A stretch of 64,000 bases of DNA from Schizochytrium sp. TIO01 (taxonomy: Eukaryota > Sar > Bigyra > Thraustochytrida > Thraustochytriidae). The position numbers were made by a program, and so were the translations under genes. Location of the stretch: contig SMSO01000035.1 in assembly GCA_004764695.1 (NCBI GenBank), forward strand, positions 2,230,001 through 2,294,000, read 5' to 3'. This document shows, piece by piece, positions 1 to 10,301 of this stretch (positions within the stretch are counted from its first letter, which is position 1; each line of letters starts with the position of its first letter). The notes beneath the pieces are model-generated. The model was not told the origin of the DNA, searched no databases, and saw only the letters and a program-made list of their open reading frames with translations.

Positions 1-1271
1 CATGTCGCTAATTCGCTCTTCGTAGACAGGTTTGCCATCTTCAGTCTCTGAAAAGTTACGAAGAAAGTCCTCGAATCGGCGCTTAACCTCATTTTGCACA
101 GCTTCATTCTCAACAAATTCAGTAAGTGGAACAAGAAAGTTCTGCAAGTCGACAGGGGCAGTATCAACCTCTTCTTCTTGAGAATCTCCAGGGCCTGTTT
201 CTCCATCTGCAGCAGCATACTCATAAGCCTCGCGCCTAGCTCGCGCACGGCGTCGGGCAACATCGTCTTCGTCTTCTTCGGAGTCGGAGTCATCCTGCAG
301 CATTCCAGGAAGACGAACCTGGCGTCCTTCTTCTTCGCGATCGCGTTCTGCAAGTTCTGCTTCTGCACGTTGCCGAGCAGCGAAACTCATGCGACCGTAA
401 TCGTTTTCATCAAGCAATGTTGTGTCATACCTATCGAGCTCTGCAATGGCACGGTAGTCTTTTTCCTCCGTATCTTCAAGGTTCTCGCCTTCGTCATCCT
501 CCTCCTCTAATCCTGGGGCAAGACCATCCTCTTCGTCAGAGTCATCCATGACAGCAGCAGCATTTCGACGCGGTGGCGCTGCATCGCCATTTTCTTCATC
601 ATTGCCAAATGTTCGACGCACCGCAGCTCCGGCATCATAGGCCGCATCAAACACTTCGTCACCGAGGTCCCTAGGTTGCCGAGCTCTGCCTGCATTATTT
701 GCAACGCCAGATTTATCACTGTCGACGCTGCCATCGCTGTCATCGCTATCATCACTTGCAGCGCGGTTTCGCCTTAAACGCTTACGAGGCCGCGCGAGTT
801 CTCGGCTTTCCAAGCCTTCACGCTGTTGTGTAAAATAAAAGGTATGAATGTGGCATTGATCAGACGAAAGTGAACAGGTTTATGATCAAGCATTGTGTAG
901 AAAGTGTGAGGGTACAACAAACCCAGATAATCAATGTGAACAAATAGCAAGTTAATCAAAGTCAGTCAAAGTCAAAGGTTTGGTTTTTAACAAGTATCAG
1001 CACAAGGATGGTGCTTCATTTTAAACACAAGTTAGCGCGCGAACGGTCAAACAAACAAACGAACGAGCACAATCAACTAAGTTCGTGGTCGAGTCTTTCC
1101 TGATAGGGCCTAATTCACTAATATTCTCAGTCGCATTGCAGTCGTAAGGGGGGTCTCAGGTGTCGTTGCTTATTGGTTTGTGCGCTTGCTTCAGTGTCTT
1201 CCACGTACATCTTCATTCTCCGAATCGTCGTCATTTTCGCTACGGCGACGAGCTCCACCTTCCTGCGACAT
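1..1271 (-). CDS. MCM2: MCM2 replicative helicase subunit, N-terminal part (two exons, truncated by window edge)
   Basis: Subunit of the MCM2-7 helicase that unwinds DNA at nuclear replication forks; the MCM2 N-tail also chaperones histones H3-H4. Exon 1 is 1271-1209 (21 codons) and exon 2 runs from 822 to the window edge (274 codons), in phase 0 with no stop. The visible 295 residues are the acidic, low-complexity tail: a basic NLS-like patch (residues 32-41), many Asp/Glu/Ser runs, then a block matching the metazoan MCM2 histone-binding region (DYRAIAELDRYD, about 143-154, Tyr144 and Tyr153) followed by the RxRDREE-type helix. The last residues, RFEDFLRNF and YEERISDM, match the start of the folded MCM N-terminal domain. 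The AAA+ ATPase core lies beyond the left edge. The start is the ATG at 1271, the only one in frame before the splice donor. The intron is my model and was not confirmed by transcripts. Confidence 0.88.
823..1208 (-). other. Spliceosomal intron in MCM2
   Basis: Donor GTACGT directly follows codon 21 (exon end 1209); acceptor ACAACAG ends at 823. The 386-nt length is not a multiple of three and the intron has in-frame stops, while both flanks join in phase 0 into acidic MCM2-like sequence. The same GTACGT donor occurs in the SPRYD7-like gene. Confidence 0.75.
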
Positions 1272-1780
1272 CTTGGGGCTCCGTTGGTGGTCGCCAGCTT
1301 GCTCGGCACGACCCAATCGCTGACCAGCACGTTTACAAACTGCTGATTGATTGATCGTTGAGTGAATGTTAGCTTGCTCTCTAAGTATTTTTTAGACTTT
1401 GATTGTCAACTGTAGAATTGACAACCTAACCACCGGAGACTTGCACAACACATTTTACTGCGGTTACACGTAACCGTATCATGTATTGGGACGTTTCATC
1501 TATTTGCGAAAAACAGGGTTTTGATTCTTGTTAGGGGAGGACTTGAAAAGGAGAAGGCATATGGAAATTAAGGTCACTATTATACGTTTATGAGGTAGTA
1601 CAAACTAAGCACATTCTTATCTGTTGACAAGGATTTCGCAGTATTTCAGAGTCCCATGGTACCCCATTCATAAGCAAAGGCTTAGAATACGAGGGTCATC
1701 CACAAGCAAACAAATGATTTTGCTTGCTCGTGAGCTTACAAGCCTTAAACGAAAAGGAAGCTAGTATGAGCGCAGAAAGT
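1272..1780. other. Intergenic region between MCM2 5' end and ankyrin gene 3' end
   Basis: About 0.5 kb between the MCM2 start and the stop of the ankyrin gene, both on the minus strand. It should hold the MCM2 promoter and the ankyrin gene terminator. I see no ORF, RNA gene or clear TATA box. Confidence 0.5.
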
Positions 1781-3601
1781 CTAAGGGCGAGATTCTGCAA
1801 GCCGATTAAGAATAATGTCAGCGGTAGTAAATGCATGTCCATGCGACCATGCAGAAGTAGTGATTTGATGGCCAAACGCCATTGCTAGGCAGCGAATCAG
1901 CATATCACTGGATAAAGAACCCCAAGGATGCTGGTCTGATTTGCTTGCTTTTATGATTCCAAGGCATCTTCGGCATTGCTGGACAGCTTTTGACTGCAGA
2001 GATTCGTACGCAAGGGCAATGCGGGGATCCAACTCATCAAGATTAGGGCCAAGAGAGACTTGAACTCTCTTGCTTCGCAAAATAGCCTCAAAGGTCTGGT
2101 CATCAGCCGCTGCCCTTAGTGCCCGGTTGTCCCAGAACGCAGGATCAACGTGTGGGTGGAACAAGAGAAGCTCCACCATTTCAAGGTTCCCACGCTCACT
2201 TGCTTTGTAAATTGCGTACTGTTGCTGTGCAGATGCGTCTGCGCCTTTTCGAAGCAGTAATCTAACCATTTCGATCTGTTCGTTGCGAACTGCGCGTCGC
2301 AAAGGTGCATCATAGTCCACGTGCAAGTCAATCTTGGCTCGATGTCGAGGGTGCTCAAAGAGCAAACAGACGAGCCACGTTTCTCCCATTTCGCTAGCAT
2401 ATCGAAGCATTCGATTCAGCAATTCTGGTTCCGGATTAACGCGTTCGTCATTGAGAAAACAAATGACAGTTTCGACATGGTTCCGGCTGTACGCAGCACG
2501 TAAAGCCCAGTAGCGACCTTTCGTTGGGTCAATACGCGGATCCTGTAAAAGAAGTCGTACACATTCTGAGTGACCACCCTGGGCAGCTCTTCGAAGTGCA
2601 TCGTCATTTGGGGTTACGCGAGGGTCATTTAAGAGTCCTTGCACAATATGCGCATGCCCATTTTGACAGGCGAGACGAAGAGGCAGATTGTCCTCGACGG
2701 CCGGGTCGACGCCGTCCACACCAAGGAGAAACTTGCACGTTTGCCACTGACCTCGCATGGCGGCGATACGGATTGCGTAGTTATGGTGGGTAGTTGGATC
2801 CACTCTATCGGGAAGGTTTGGTGCCCGAAGTTCTTCTGGGCGATGCCACTGAAGAAGTTCTTGGCAGATTTGCCAGTGACCATAAGCAGCAGCAGTTCTG
2901 AACGCATCATCTTGAAGTGCAGTAGGGTCAACTTCAGTGTAGGATAAAAGCAGACGTAGTAACTCAAGGTTTCCGGACCTGCACGCGATTCGCACAGGGA
3001 ATTGAGATGCCGCAGTGGGGTCGACGCGATCATCATCAAGCAAGAGTGCCACAATTTCATTTTGTTTTGCTGCGCATGACCGCCTCAATAATTCATTGTC
3101 TGAAATGCTTGGGTCAAGCCAGGCACCTTTATCACGAAATGACAAAGAGCTCTGTAAAGACTGAAAAACGACATCTTTCTTTTGCAATAGAGGTCTTTTT
3201 CGAGAGGTCTCTTCATCTCCACTGAGAGCATCTTCAGACTCTTCTAAAAATGCATGACTACCTTCCGTACTACTTGTAGTAGATGCTTCACTGCAAGCAT
3301 TGGTGTTTGATTTTGTGACCAGATGAGGCGATGGTCCATGATACCCTCCAGACTGAAGATTTCTAGTATACTCAAGCCTGGATCTCTCTAGAAGAACTTC
3401 TACCACCTCACGCTGTCCCTTCAGACACGCTCGAATAAATCCCGTAAATGCGCCACGCGAAGTGAGTGCTCTACGTCTGTCACACCCAGGCCTTTTAGAA
3501 TCAAGCAAAATTCGCACACGGCTGACATCTCCATTGGAACATGCCTGTTCGAATTCTTCAGCCGCTTGTTCTGAGCTTAAAAGGCTTTCACTAGCGCCCA
3601 T
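1781..3601 (-). CDS. Ankyrin-repeat protein with N-myristoylation-type N-terminus
   Basis: A 606-residue protein made mostly of ankyrin repeats, a protein-binding scaffold; the partner is unknown. Repeats fall at about residues 13-75 and 165-515, separated by a Ser/Thr/Glu-rich spacer (about 85-160). The repeats are of a recurring type, LLLxDxRVDPT followed by ALRxAAxxGH, with the VDP signature near 193, 224, 267, 298, 357, 389 and 486; several are degenerate. Residues 1-6 (MGASES) fit the N-myristoylation consensus, with Gly2 and Ser6, suggesting membrane attachment after Met removal. There is no membrane segment and no catalytic domain; the last 90 residues match nothing I know. The ATG at 3601 is the first in frame. 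Ankyrin protein is certain, the specific role is not. Confidence 0.9.
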   Translation of the reverse strand: MGASESLLSSEQAAEEFEQACSNGDVSRVRILLDSKRPGCDRRRALTSRGAFTGFIRACLKGQREVVEVLLERSRLEYTRNLQSGGYHGPSPHLVTKSNTNACSEASTTSSTEGSHAFLEESEDALSGDEETSRKRPLLQKKDVVFQSLQSSLSFRDKGAWLDPSISDNELLRRSCAAKQNEIVALLLDDDRVDPTAASQFPVRIACRSGNLELLRLLLSYTEVDPTALQDDAFRTAAAYGHWQICQELLQWHRPEELRAPNLPDRVDPTTHHNYAIRIAAMRGQWQTCKFLLGVDGVDPAVEDNLPLRLACQNGHAHIVQGLLNDPRVTPNDDALRRAAQGGHSECVRLLLQDPRIDPTKGRYWALRAAYSRNHVETVICFLNDERVNPEPELLNRMLRYASEMGETWLVCLLFEHPRHRAKIDLHVDYDAPLRRAVRNEQIEMVRLLLRKGADASAQQQYAIYKASERGNLEMVELLLFHPHVDPAFWDNRALRAAADDQTFEAILRSKRVQVSLGPNLDELDPRIALAYESLQSKAVQQCRRCLGIIKASKSDQHPWGSLSSDMLIRCLAMAFGHQITTSAWSHGHAFTTADIILNRLAESRP

Positions 3602-5307
3602 GCTCCAGTCTGTAGTCTCTAAACTCTATCAACACTATCTTTTCTTTTCTGTAAAACTCGAATTCGAATATTGCAAGTGCAGCTGCACCTTGTTCAGGAC
3701 TTTGATTCAGATCTCGCTTTTCCACACGGCGTTGCGAGGTTAGCAATCAACCTTTGAAGAACCTCAATCTGAGAACTTAGATATGTTACCTTTGCTATGT
3801 GACCTCCCCGACGTTGGCGTTGCCACCAGCGAGGTGTTATCCGTGTCTTTGCAAAGACAATATCGCTAGCTTTCAGGTTTTAAGGAATACAATCTATCTC
3901 CCTACTATTACTTCAAGGCCAGCACGGGCCCACTCCGATGCAAAAGTCACGCGAGGTAGCGGCAGCGGCGTTAGACGACTCACGTCAGGTCAGCCAGCCA
4001 GCCAGCTTGGGGCCCTGCTGCCATGCAAACCTGTTGTGTCAGTGCTAATCTGGAGCGATCGCTCGCTGGAGCTTTGACAATCGATTGGTGAATCGAGGAT
4101 TGAACTTCGGCTTTCAAAAGTGCGACTTGTGAAAAGAAACAATTTATTTTGTAAAACTCAACAAAGAATGTAATGCGCGAGTTTGTGACAATTTAGGTAA
4201 ATGTCACTATGCTAGCGGCTTTTATGAGGACTTTTTTAAAGAGCATGGTTACTTACCCAAAACTGATTACTTGTGTCGCAGGTCGTTTCAGTTTAGAGTA
4301 CTTACCTACCCATCTACAATTGAGTGAGATAACAAGAAATCTATGGATCGCAGGAGCAGAGCAAAGCTGTCGTTGGTTAGAACGCGAGGTTTTTATACAA
4401 GTTAGATGTGCACGAACGTGTTGGGGCAGCGACTTCATACATAGCTTTGTTTCTACTTGAGCTAGATTTTATTTTTAATAAAATATATATATTCCGCGGA
4501 GGTCAAACTATCATTATCATTTTGCTCACCGTCAATTATTCAATTGTGCCCAAACTTTTTGGCCAAGACCAATGTCCCTTACTCTTCCCACCATCAAAAA
4601 GCAAGTCGGTGTCCATGTTCTCTTGCGCTTTCCAGCAATTGTAAACAACAACCTGGACGAATTCGAAGGTTTCACCTTAGGTGTATAATTTTACTACCTA
4701 CCCATTTTCGTACCCCAAAAGCGAAATAAGCAGAGCCCACTACTGGTACTTCCTATCCATCGAATAGGCGAATAGGATTGTAAGTCCAGAGATTGAAAGA
4801 AAATCAAGATCAGAACTGAATAGTAGTATTCTAGAGCTATCTGGTGTCCAACGAGACCTAAGCAAGACAATTCTGAGTCGAAGCAACCTGGTCCAACGAA
4901 GCATTCATTATTCTGCGTTTGGCCGGGAGATCATACCATGGCATTGCAACTGCGGCTCACACAGAATCAGCTTTAGGTCATAGGTACTTCAGACACGATG
5001 ATTAGTTGTGATTGAGAATCCACGAAAGACCTAATAGGTACCTACTATTCTTCTCTAGAGCTGCCTGCATACTCCCCTCAAAAATTCCGAACCCAAAGTT
5101 AAAATAGTGCAATCGCTCGACTCTCTGTCGGTGGTTTGTGGAGCTTGGTTTTCTCGTTGCTGAGCGTTATCCTAACTCCGTTGTAATCCGTCTACAGGAT
5201 CTTATACAGATAGTTTACTTGGTCTTTCAAAGCCGCAGCAGGCATTGTTTATTTCCGGGTGTGCTCTTGTGTAGATAGTATAACGAAGTAAAGAGTGCCC
5301 ATCGTCC
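3602..5307. other. Divergent intergenic region, ankyrin gene / LtrA gene 1
   Basis: About 1.7 kb between divergent genes, so it must contain both promoters. It carries several TACCTA/TAGGTA motifs (near 4302, 4693 and 5033) and short AT-rich stretches near 4470-4500. Open frames here are short, lack similarity to anything I recognise and look random. Confidence 0.5.
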
Positions 5308-6663
5308 ATGGCAGAGCTACGAAGACTTTGGAGCCGCCCAACGGTGGCAGCTGAGTGGGATGAGGAACATGAAGAGCGCAGTGCACAGTGGTGGGAGCTC
5401 TTTTTAGACCTTGTGATCGTGGCAGCAGTGGCAAACGTTGCCGATGGACTCAAAGAGACCCTCGAAGGCACGCCAGGGGCGGAGGTCCGCGTTGGCATTT
5501 CTGTGTTCGATTTCATCATGGAATTCTCGCTCTTCTTCACCGGTTGGCTAGAGTACACGCTACACACAACAAGATTCTTGGACACCTCATTTTTGCATAG
5601 CTTGTTGTTGTTTGGCTTCTTCCTAGGAACCTCGGGAATGGTGGTCAACGCGGGCACAAGCGAAGCGTACCGTGGGTTTGCAATAGGAGTGATCTTTCAG
5701 CGGTTGGCACTCATGGTGATGACGTTGGTCGTCTATATGCTCTTGCCCCGAGGAAGGCATCAAGCCCTCGTTGATGCTGGCCATATGCTCCCAACAATTA
5801 TAATCTTAAGTTTTGCACTTTGCTTTAATGCATCTGATGTAGTATTTCAAGTTTTATTGGGCATCTCTGCAACATATGAGGTTATTTTCCCACTTATGGA
5901 GCACTTGGGACACCTTTCAACCAGATCAGGGGTGCCTATCAATAAGGATCACATTCAAGAGCGGTTAGGATGCATGCTGATGGTCATTCTCGGTGAAAGC
6001 GTTATGTCATCTGTAATGTCATACCACAAAGTATCACACAAACCCTCGGCATATTATTCTGGAATGGCTCTCACTTTGACAATTACATTTGCAGTGGCTG
6101 TAATGTACTTTGCTGTTGTGCCGCCGAAAGAGTTCAGTGCTTTTCGGCGGTCTACGATCACAGGAGTTTCCTTGGTTGTTGCGCACTGGGTTTTGTTTCT
6201 TTCATTAACGGCATTGGGCGTTGGGATCAAACTGTATATAGCAGTTATTTTGGAAAGGGATGAGGATATCTTACTTGATGCACCATGTTATTTAATACTT
6301 TTTATTTCTCTCGGCATAGCCATAGGCTCCATGTTAGCCATGCGATTGTTGCATTGGTGGGGCCGACAGCCAGCGCCCAGTGACCCTATCTACATCCGCC
6401 GTGCCAAATATATATGGTGGTTTGGTCTCGTTATTTCCACACCTCTTCCATGGATTGTTGCGAGTATCACGATAGGGCGCCACCCACAAGGTGTAGAACC
6501 TTTTGGGGCTCTTTGGCAGGCTGTAGGGTGCATTTTCGGTGCAGTGGTTTTTGAGTCGACCATGCTTCACTGGCTAGATGCTCAAGGTTTTGGGTCGTTC
6601 ATTGATGCTCCGTTAAATGAAGCCTCACCACTTTTATCAAACACTAGTCCTGTAGGTGGTTGA
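5308..6663 (+). CDS. LtrA-family multi-pass membrane protein (copy 1)
   Basis: A 451-residue integral membrane protein of the low-temperature-requirement A (LtrA) family, whose biochemical role is poorly known. The family N-terminal signature is present: RPTVAAEWD (about 10-18) followed by WWELFLDLVIVAAVANVADG. I count roughly ten hydrophobic segments over residues 30-425. A conserved soluble patch PINKDHIQERLG at about 211-222 precedes a GESVMSSVMSY segment, and HWWGRQPAPSDP sits near residue 350. The C-terminal tail is short and polar. The start is the ATG at 5308, ten residues before the signature. It lies 1.1 kb upstream of a second copy in the same orientation, so the two arose by tandem duplication. 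Family assignment is strong; substrate and membrane location are unknown. Confidence 0.85.
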   Translation: MAELRRLWSRPTVAAEWDEEHEERSAQWWELFLDLVIVAAVANVADGLKETLEGTPGAEVRVGISVFDFIMEFSLFFTGWLEYTLHTTRFLDTSFLHSLLLFGFFLGTSGMVVNAGTSEAYRGFAIGVIFQRLALMVMTLVVYMLLPRGRHQALVDAGHMLPTIIILSFALCFNASDVVFQVLLGISATYEVIFPLMEHLGHLSTRSGVPINKDHIQERLGCMLMVILGESVMSSVMSYHKVSHKPSAYYSGMALTLTITFAVAVMYFAVVPPKEFSAFRRSTITGVSLVVAHWVLFLSLTALGVGIKLYIAVILERDEDILLDAPCYLILFISLGIAIGSMLAMRLLHWWGRQPAPSDPIYIRRAKYIWWFGLVISTPLPWIVASITIGRHPQGVEPFGALWQAVGCIFGAVVFESTMLHWLDAQGFGSFIDAPLNEASPLLSNTSPVGG

Positions 6664-7802
6664 TGACTGTAATTATTTCACAGTCTGCAAATTCTTTAGC
6701 TGCGATGAACACCATCTACCTAAGTGTCTAAACGACTATTGCGGACACTCTCAAGGTCTTATCATTGGTTCCTGGTAGCAGAGCTGTCACAGCACATTCT
6801 TCAACGCGCTTCTCCTTTTTCCCAACAGAATCGTCATCTAAGAAACTTTAACAACGAAGGAACACAAATTACTTACTTGTCAAAGTTGACCTTGCCATAT
6901 TAGGCTACTAACTACCTAGTACCTACTATTATCTATAGCACTCATTGCAACGATATGTGGAAGTCAAAACTTGCTTTGTATGATTCAAACTATACCTAGC
7001 TAGTTACTTGATACTACTTTCGCTTGAGAATTGCATTCTTTCATACAGACTTCTATTCTTTGTATTTGTCGAACGCGCTTATTCTCTGAGAAATAAACCA
7101 CGAGACCTGAGCGTGATGCAGTAGGCAGCCGGTGGTGCTCAGGTCAGGTCGTGAGTCTCAGCGTGCAACTTTCGTGAGAAGACTCTCCGGCGTCGAAACG
7201 TCAACAGGAAACGCAACTTGGTGACCCAGCGGATCTGCAGAAGCAATTCTAGTATGGCTCTAACACTTGAAGTTTCATTGCTTGAAAGAATAAGCATGTG
7301 CTCGTTTGCGATTGAAGCGATGCAAAGGAACAACGACAATGGCTGTCAGAATTGAATTTATTCACACTCGCTCGTTTTGTTTACAAGTTAAACCCAACCT
7401 GATACAATGAAGCACAAAAACCAATAATCTAGGTACTAACAAAAGGCGACGTATTGCAGATGAGTATATGAGTCACACGTTGAAACCGCCGCATTCCTCT
7501 CGCGTTGACCAGAAATGATTCTTTATCGCAGGACATATTCTGATCCATTATTGAGACGAGATGACTTCATATCGAGGCTCTGCCCTGACTAGTTCCAGAG
7601 CATAACAAGTGTGAACCATCCACCCAGACTATCCTTGATACCGTACCACACGAGAATAATAGAGAGCTTATGCAACGCACTTAAATGAACGAGAGTCGTG
7701 CTAAGGAAAACCAGTTCCCGAACAAAACGGGGCCCGTATATTGAAAGGTCAACCGAAGGGCACATAAGTGAATTGCTCGACTAAAAAGCACAGACGAAGG
7801 AA
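6664..7802. other. Spacer between the two LtrA genes
   Basis: 1.1 kb without a supported gene. It holds TACCTA/TAGGTA motifs near 6717, 6915, 6994 and 7428. I see no remnant of a third LtrA copy. Confidence 0.5.
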
Positions 7803-9242
7803 ATGCCATCGTCAGCAGAACAGTGGCGCATATGCACCCGACCTACTGTGGCAGCCGAATGGGATCGGGAATATGAGAGTCGATCATCAGAATGGTGGGA
7901 GTATTTTTTTGATTTGGTCTTTGTGGCTGCGATGACGAATATTGCTGAAGGGTTTACAGAAGCACTTTATGAAGAGCCTTATGGAGAGCACGCACTCGCC
8001 CAAGCAGTGACAGATTTTATTTCACAGTACACTCTATTCTACTCGGGCTGGTTTCAATACCTGCTGTATACGACAAGGTTTATTGATACATCCTTGATGC
8101 ACTCTGCGATTCTATTCGTTCATATTTGGGGTACTGCTGGTATGGTGGTAAATGCAGGCACTGTAGAGTCGCGATTTGGGTTTGGTACAGGTGTCATCAT
8201 CCAACGTATTGCACTTTTCGCTATGATGTTCTCCATTTCTGTGGTGCTTCCCCGGGGAAGGCGCCAAGCATATGCAGAAATGCTTCATGTAACTCCTGGT
8301 ATTGTTATTCTCACAGTAGGATTTCTTCTTGGCCTTACAACAGGGTATATGCAGGCCCTTCTTGTTGCGATTAGTGTGTGGGAGCTCGCATATCCTTTGC
8401 TTCAAACGAGCTGCGCAGTACTTTCCAGGCAAGCAGTCCCAATTCATATTGACCATATGCAAGAACGTTTGGGAAGCTTTGCAATTTCGATGTTGAGCGA
8501 AAGTGTAGTCTCTTCTGTTACTTCATATCGAAAGGTTTACCACTGTCGTACTTATTACTACATTGCGATGACCATGTCTCTTTTCATAACCTTTGCGATT
8601 GCTTTAATCTATTTTGCGATCGTTCCACCTCGACATTTAAACGCACTTCGCCGTTCAAAGTACTCTGGTGTTGCAATGTCTTGGGCGCATTGGGCTCTTG
8701 GCATTTCACTTGTCTCAATGGGAGTAGCAGTTAAACTTATCCTGAAGGTCATCCTTCAACCAGAGTTTTCACTTTTGCGCCTTCCTTGGTACTGGATGTT
8801 CATGGGATCTCTTGGGCTCACTCTCGGTTCAATGTATTCGCTTCGGCTTTTGCACTGGTACGGAAGGCAACCAGCCCCAAGTGATCCTCCACAAGTTCGC
8901 AAAATCAAGTATATTTGGTGGATCGGCCTTGGGCTTATTACACCATCTCCAGTGGTTGTTGCAGCTATCACATCTGCCATACGTCCAGACGGAATCGATT
9001 CTTTTGTTGCTCTGACACAAGGTGTGCTTTGTGTTTTGGTTTTTGTGTGTTTTGAAGCTGGAATTGTACATTGGTTGGCAGCTTTGGGGCATGAAAGTCT
9101 ATCCGAAAGCGCATCCTATGATTTCCATTCACTTTTGTCTGTACCTGTACCTGCAGGAGAAACACTGCTTTCCCGAGATCAACAACCTCGGGGTGAACAA
9201 GATCGACAAGATTTAATATCTGGAGATCCCAATGACGCCTAG
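7803..9242 (+). CDS. LtrA-family multi-pass membrane protein (copy 2)
   Basis: A 479-residue paralogue of the preceding gene with the same order of landmarks: RPTVAAEWD, then WWEYFFDLVFVAAMTNIAEG, NAGT near 117, PIHIDHMQERLG near 217, LSESVVSSVTSYRKV, and HWYGRQPAPSDPP near 357. The hydrophobic profile again indicates about ten membrane helices. It differs in a longer polar C-terminus (about 430-479) rich in Gln, Arg and Asp, likely cytosolic. Codon use is more A/T-ending than in the 5' part of copy 1, and amino-acid divergence is clear, so the duplication is not recent. The start is the ATG at 7803. Confidence 0.85.
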   Translation: MPSSAEQWRICTRPTVAAEWDREYESRSSEWWEYFFDLVFVAAMTNIAEGFTEALYEEPYGEHALAQAVTDFISQYTLFYSGWFQYLLYTTRFIDTSLMHSAILFVHIWGTAGMVVNAGTVESRFGFGTGVIIQRIALFAMMFSISVVLPRGRRQAYAEMLHVTPGIVILTVGFLLGLTTGYMQALLVAISVWELAYPLLQTSCAVLSRQAVPIHIDHMQERLGSFAISMLSESVVSSVTSYRKVYHCRTYYYIAMTMSLFITFAIALIYFAIVPPRHLNALRRSKYSGVAMSWAHWALGISLVSMGVAVKLILKVILQPEFSLLRLPWYWMFMGSLGLTLGSMYSLRLLHWYGRQPAPSDPPQVRKIKYIWWIGLGLITPSPVVVAAITSAIRPDGIDSFVALTQGVLCVLVFVCFEAGIVHWLAALGHESLSESASYDFHSLLSVPVPAGETLLSRDQQPRGEQDRQDLISGDPNDA

Positions 9243-10301
9243 AGGTATAAACAATCGACACCATCGCTTAGAATGCATCCCAGAGAGGACACCATTTCTG
9301 GATTATTGTTTTGCAAATCCGAATTCGCGCTTGATATAATGGCAAATTATTCCTCAGGGATGTTTAGCATCGAGGCTTTCAACTCTTAATGCAAGTAACT
9401 TAATAAGACAGAACAGTTTCGCATTTATACTTTATGTCTATGTTACAAAGAACATAACGCTTAACTCTAATAACTCTAGCTAGAGAAGTTGTAACAACTT
9501 TGCGCTTTCTACTTAGCTTCGTGCTAAGCAAGGTGGCAAATTCGCGAACTCTCCAAAATGATATCTGCTCTTTATTACCTTCTGTATTGTCAGATATATT
9601 ATTGTACTGGCATAAATGTTTGCAGAGCTGCAAGATCAATTTATGCGAATCCCTATGCGCTATCCAATAAGTTATATAGTTCGCTCATTCACATTTAAAT
9701 ACTGTGTGCGGTATTCTCGTTGAAGCAGAAACAAAAATTGTCTTTGCTTGTCTTGAATCACTGGCAAATTTGGCATGTCTTGCGAGCTAAGAGAAGGAAA
9801 GGTATTCTGCCTCTCTTGTCAATGATTGTATCTTTTATTCACTGCTCCCCAAACATCAAGATAAACAGGAATCTCATCTTGGCCCAGTCACATTAAACAA
9901 GCAACAATTGTTTACACAAAATTCCATTTGCTATTTAGATACCTCGTACATTTGCATGCATCACACGCAGGTACTCTAGAGGTAGAGAAAGACGCTACTC
10001 TTAGTATATGCATATCAACGAATAGTAGGTACCTTCATAGGTACTTGCAGGTAGAGTGGTAAGTGGTTTATTTTTGTTTTTGAAACTAATTAGACCGTTT
10101 ACTCAACGGTCGTATTTAAGTCCTCTCCTCTCGGGACTCGTGTATGTAACCGGGCAAGCTTACCTATAGACTATGCAGCCCACCAATATCAAGTTGCCGG
10201 ATACATAGTCCTTGCGCCACGAGAGGGTGTCGATCAGCAGGACTATCGTTGAGTCCACCTTGGCTTGTTCCAACCTTCAAGCAGATCACTTCTAAATTAA
10301 G
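9243..10301. other. Intergenic region between LtrA copy 2 and CFAP70-like gene
   Basis: About 1.06 kb, AT-rich, no supported gene. A cluster of AGGTAC/GTAGGTA motifs lies at 10027-10055, about 250 bases upstream of the CFAP70-like start. Confidence 0.5.
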
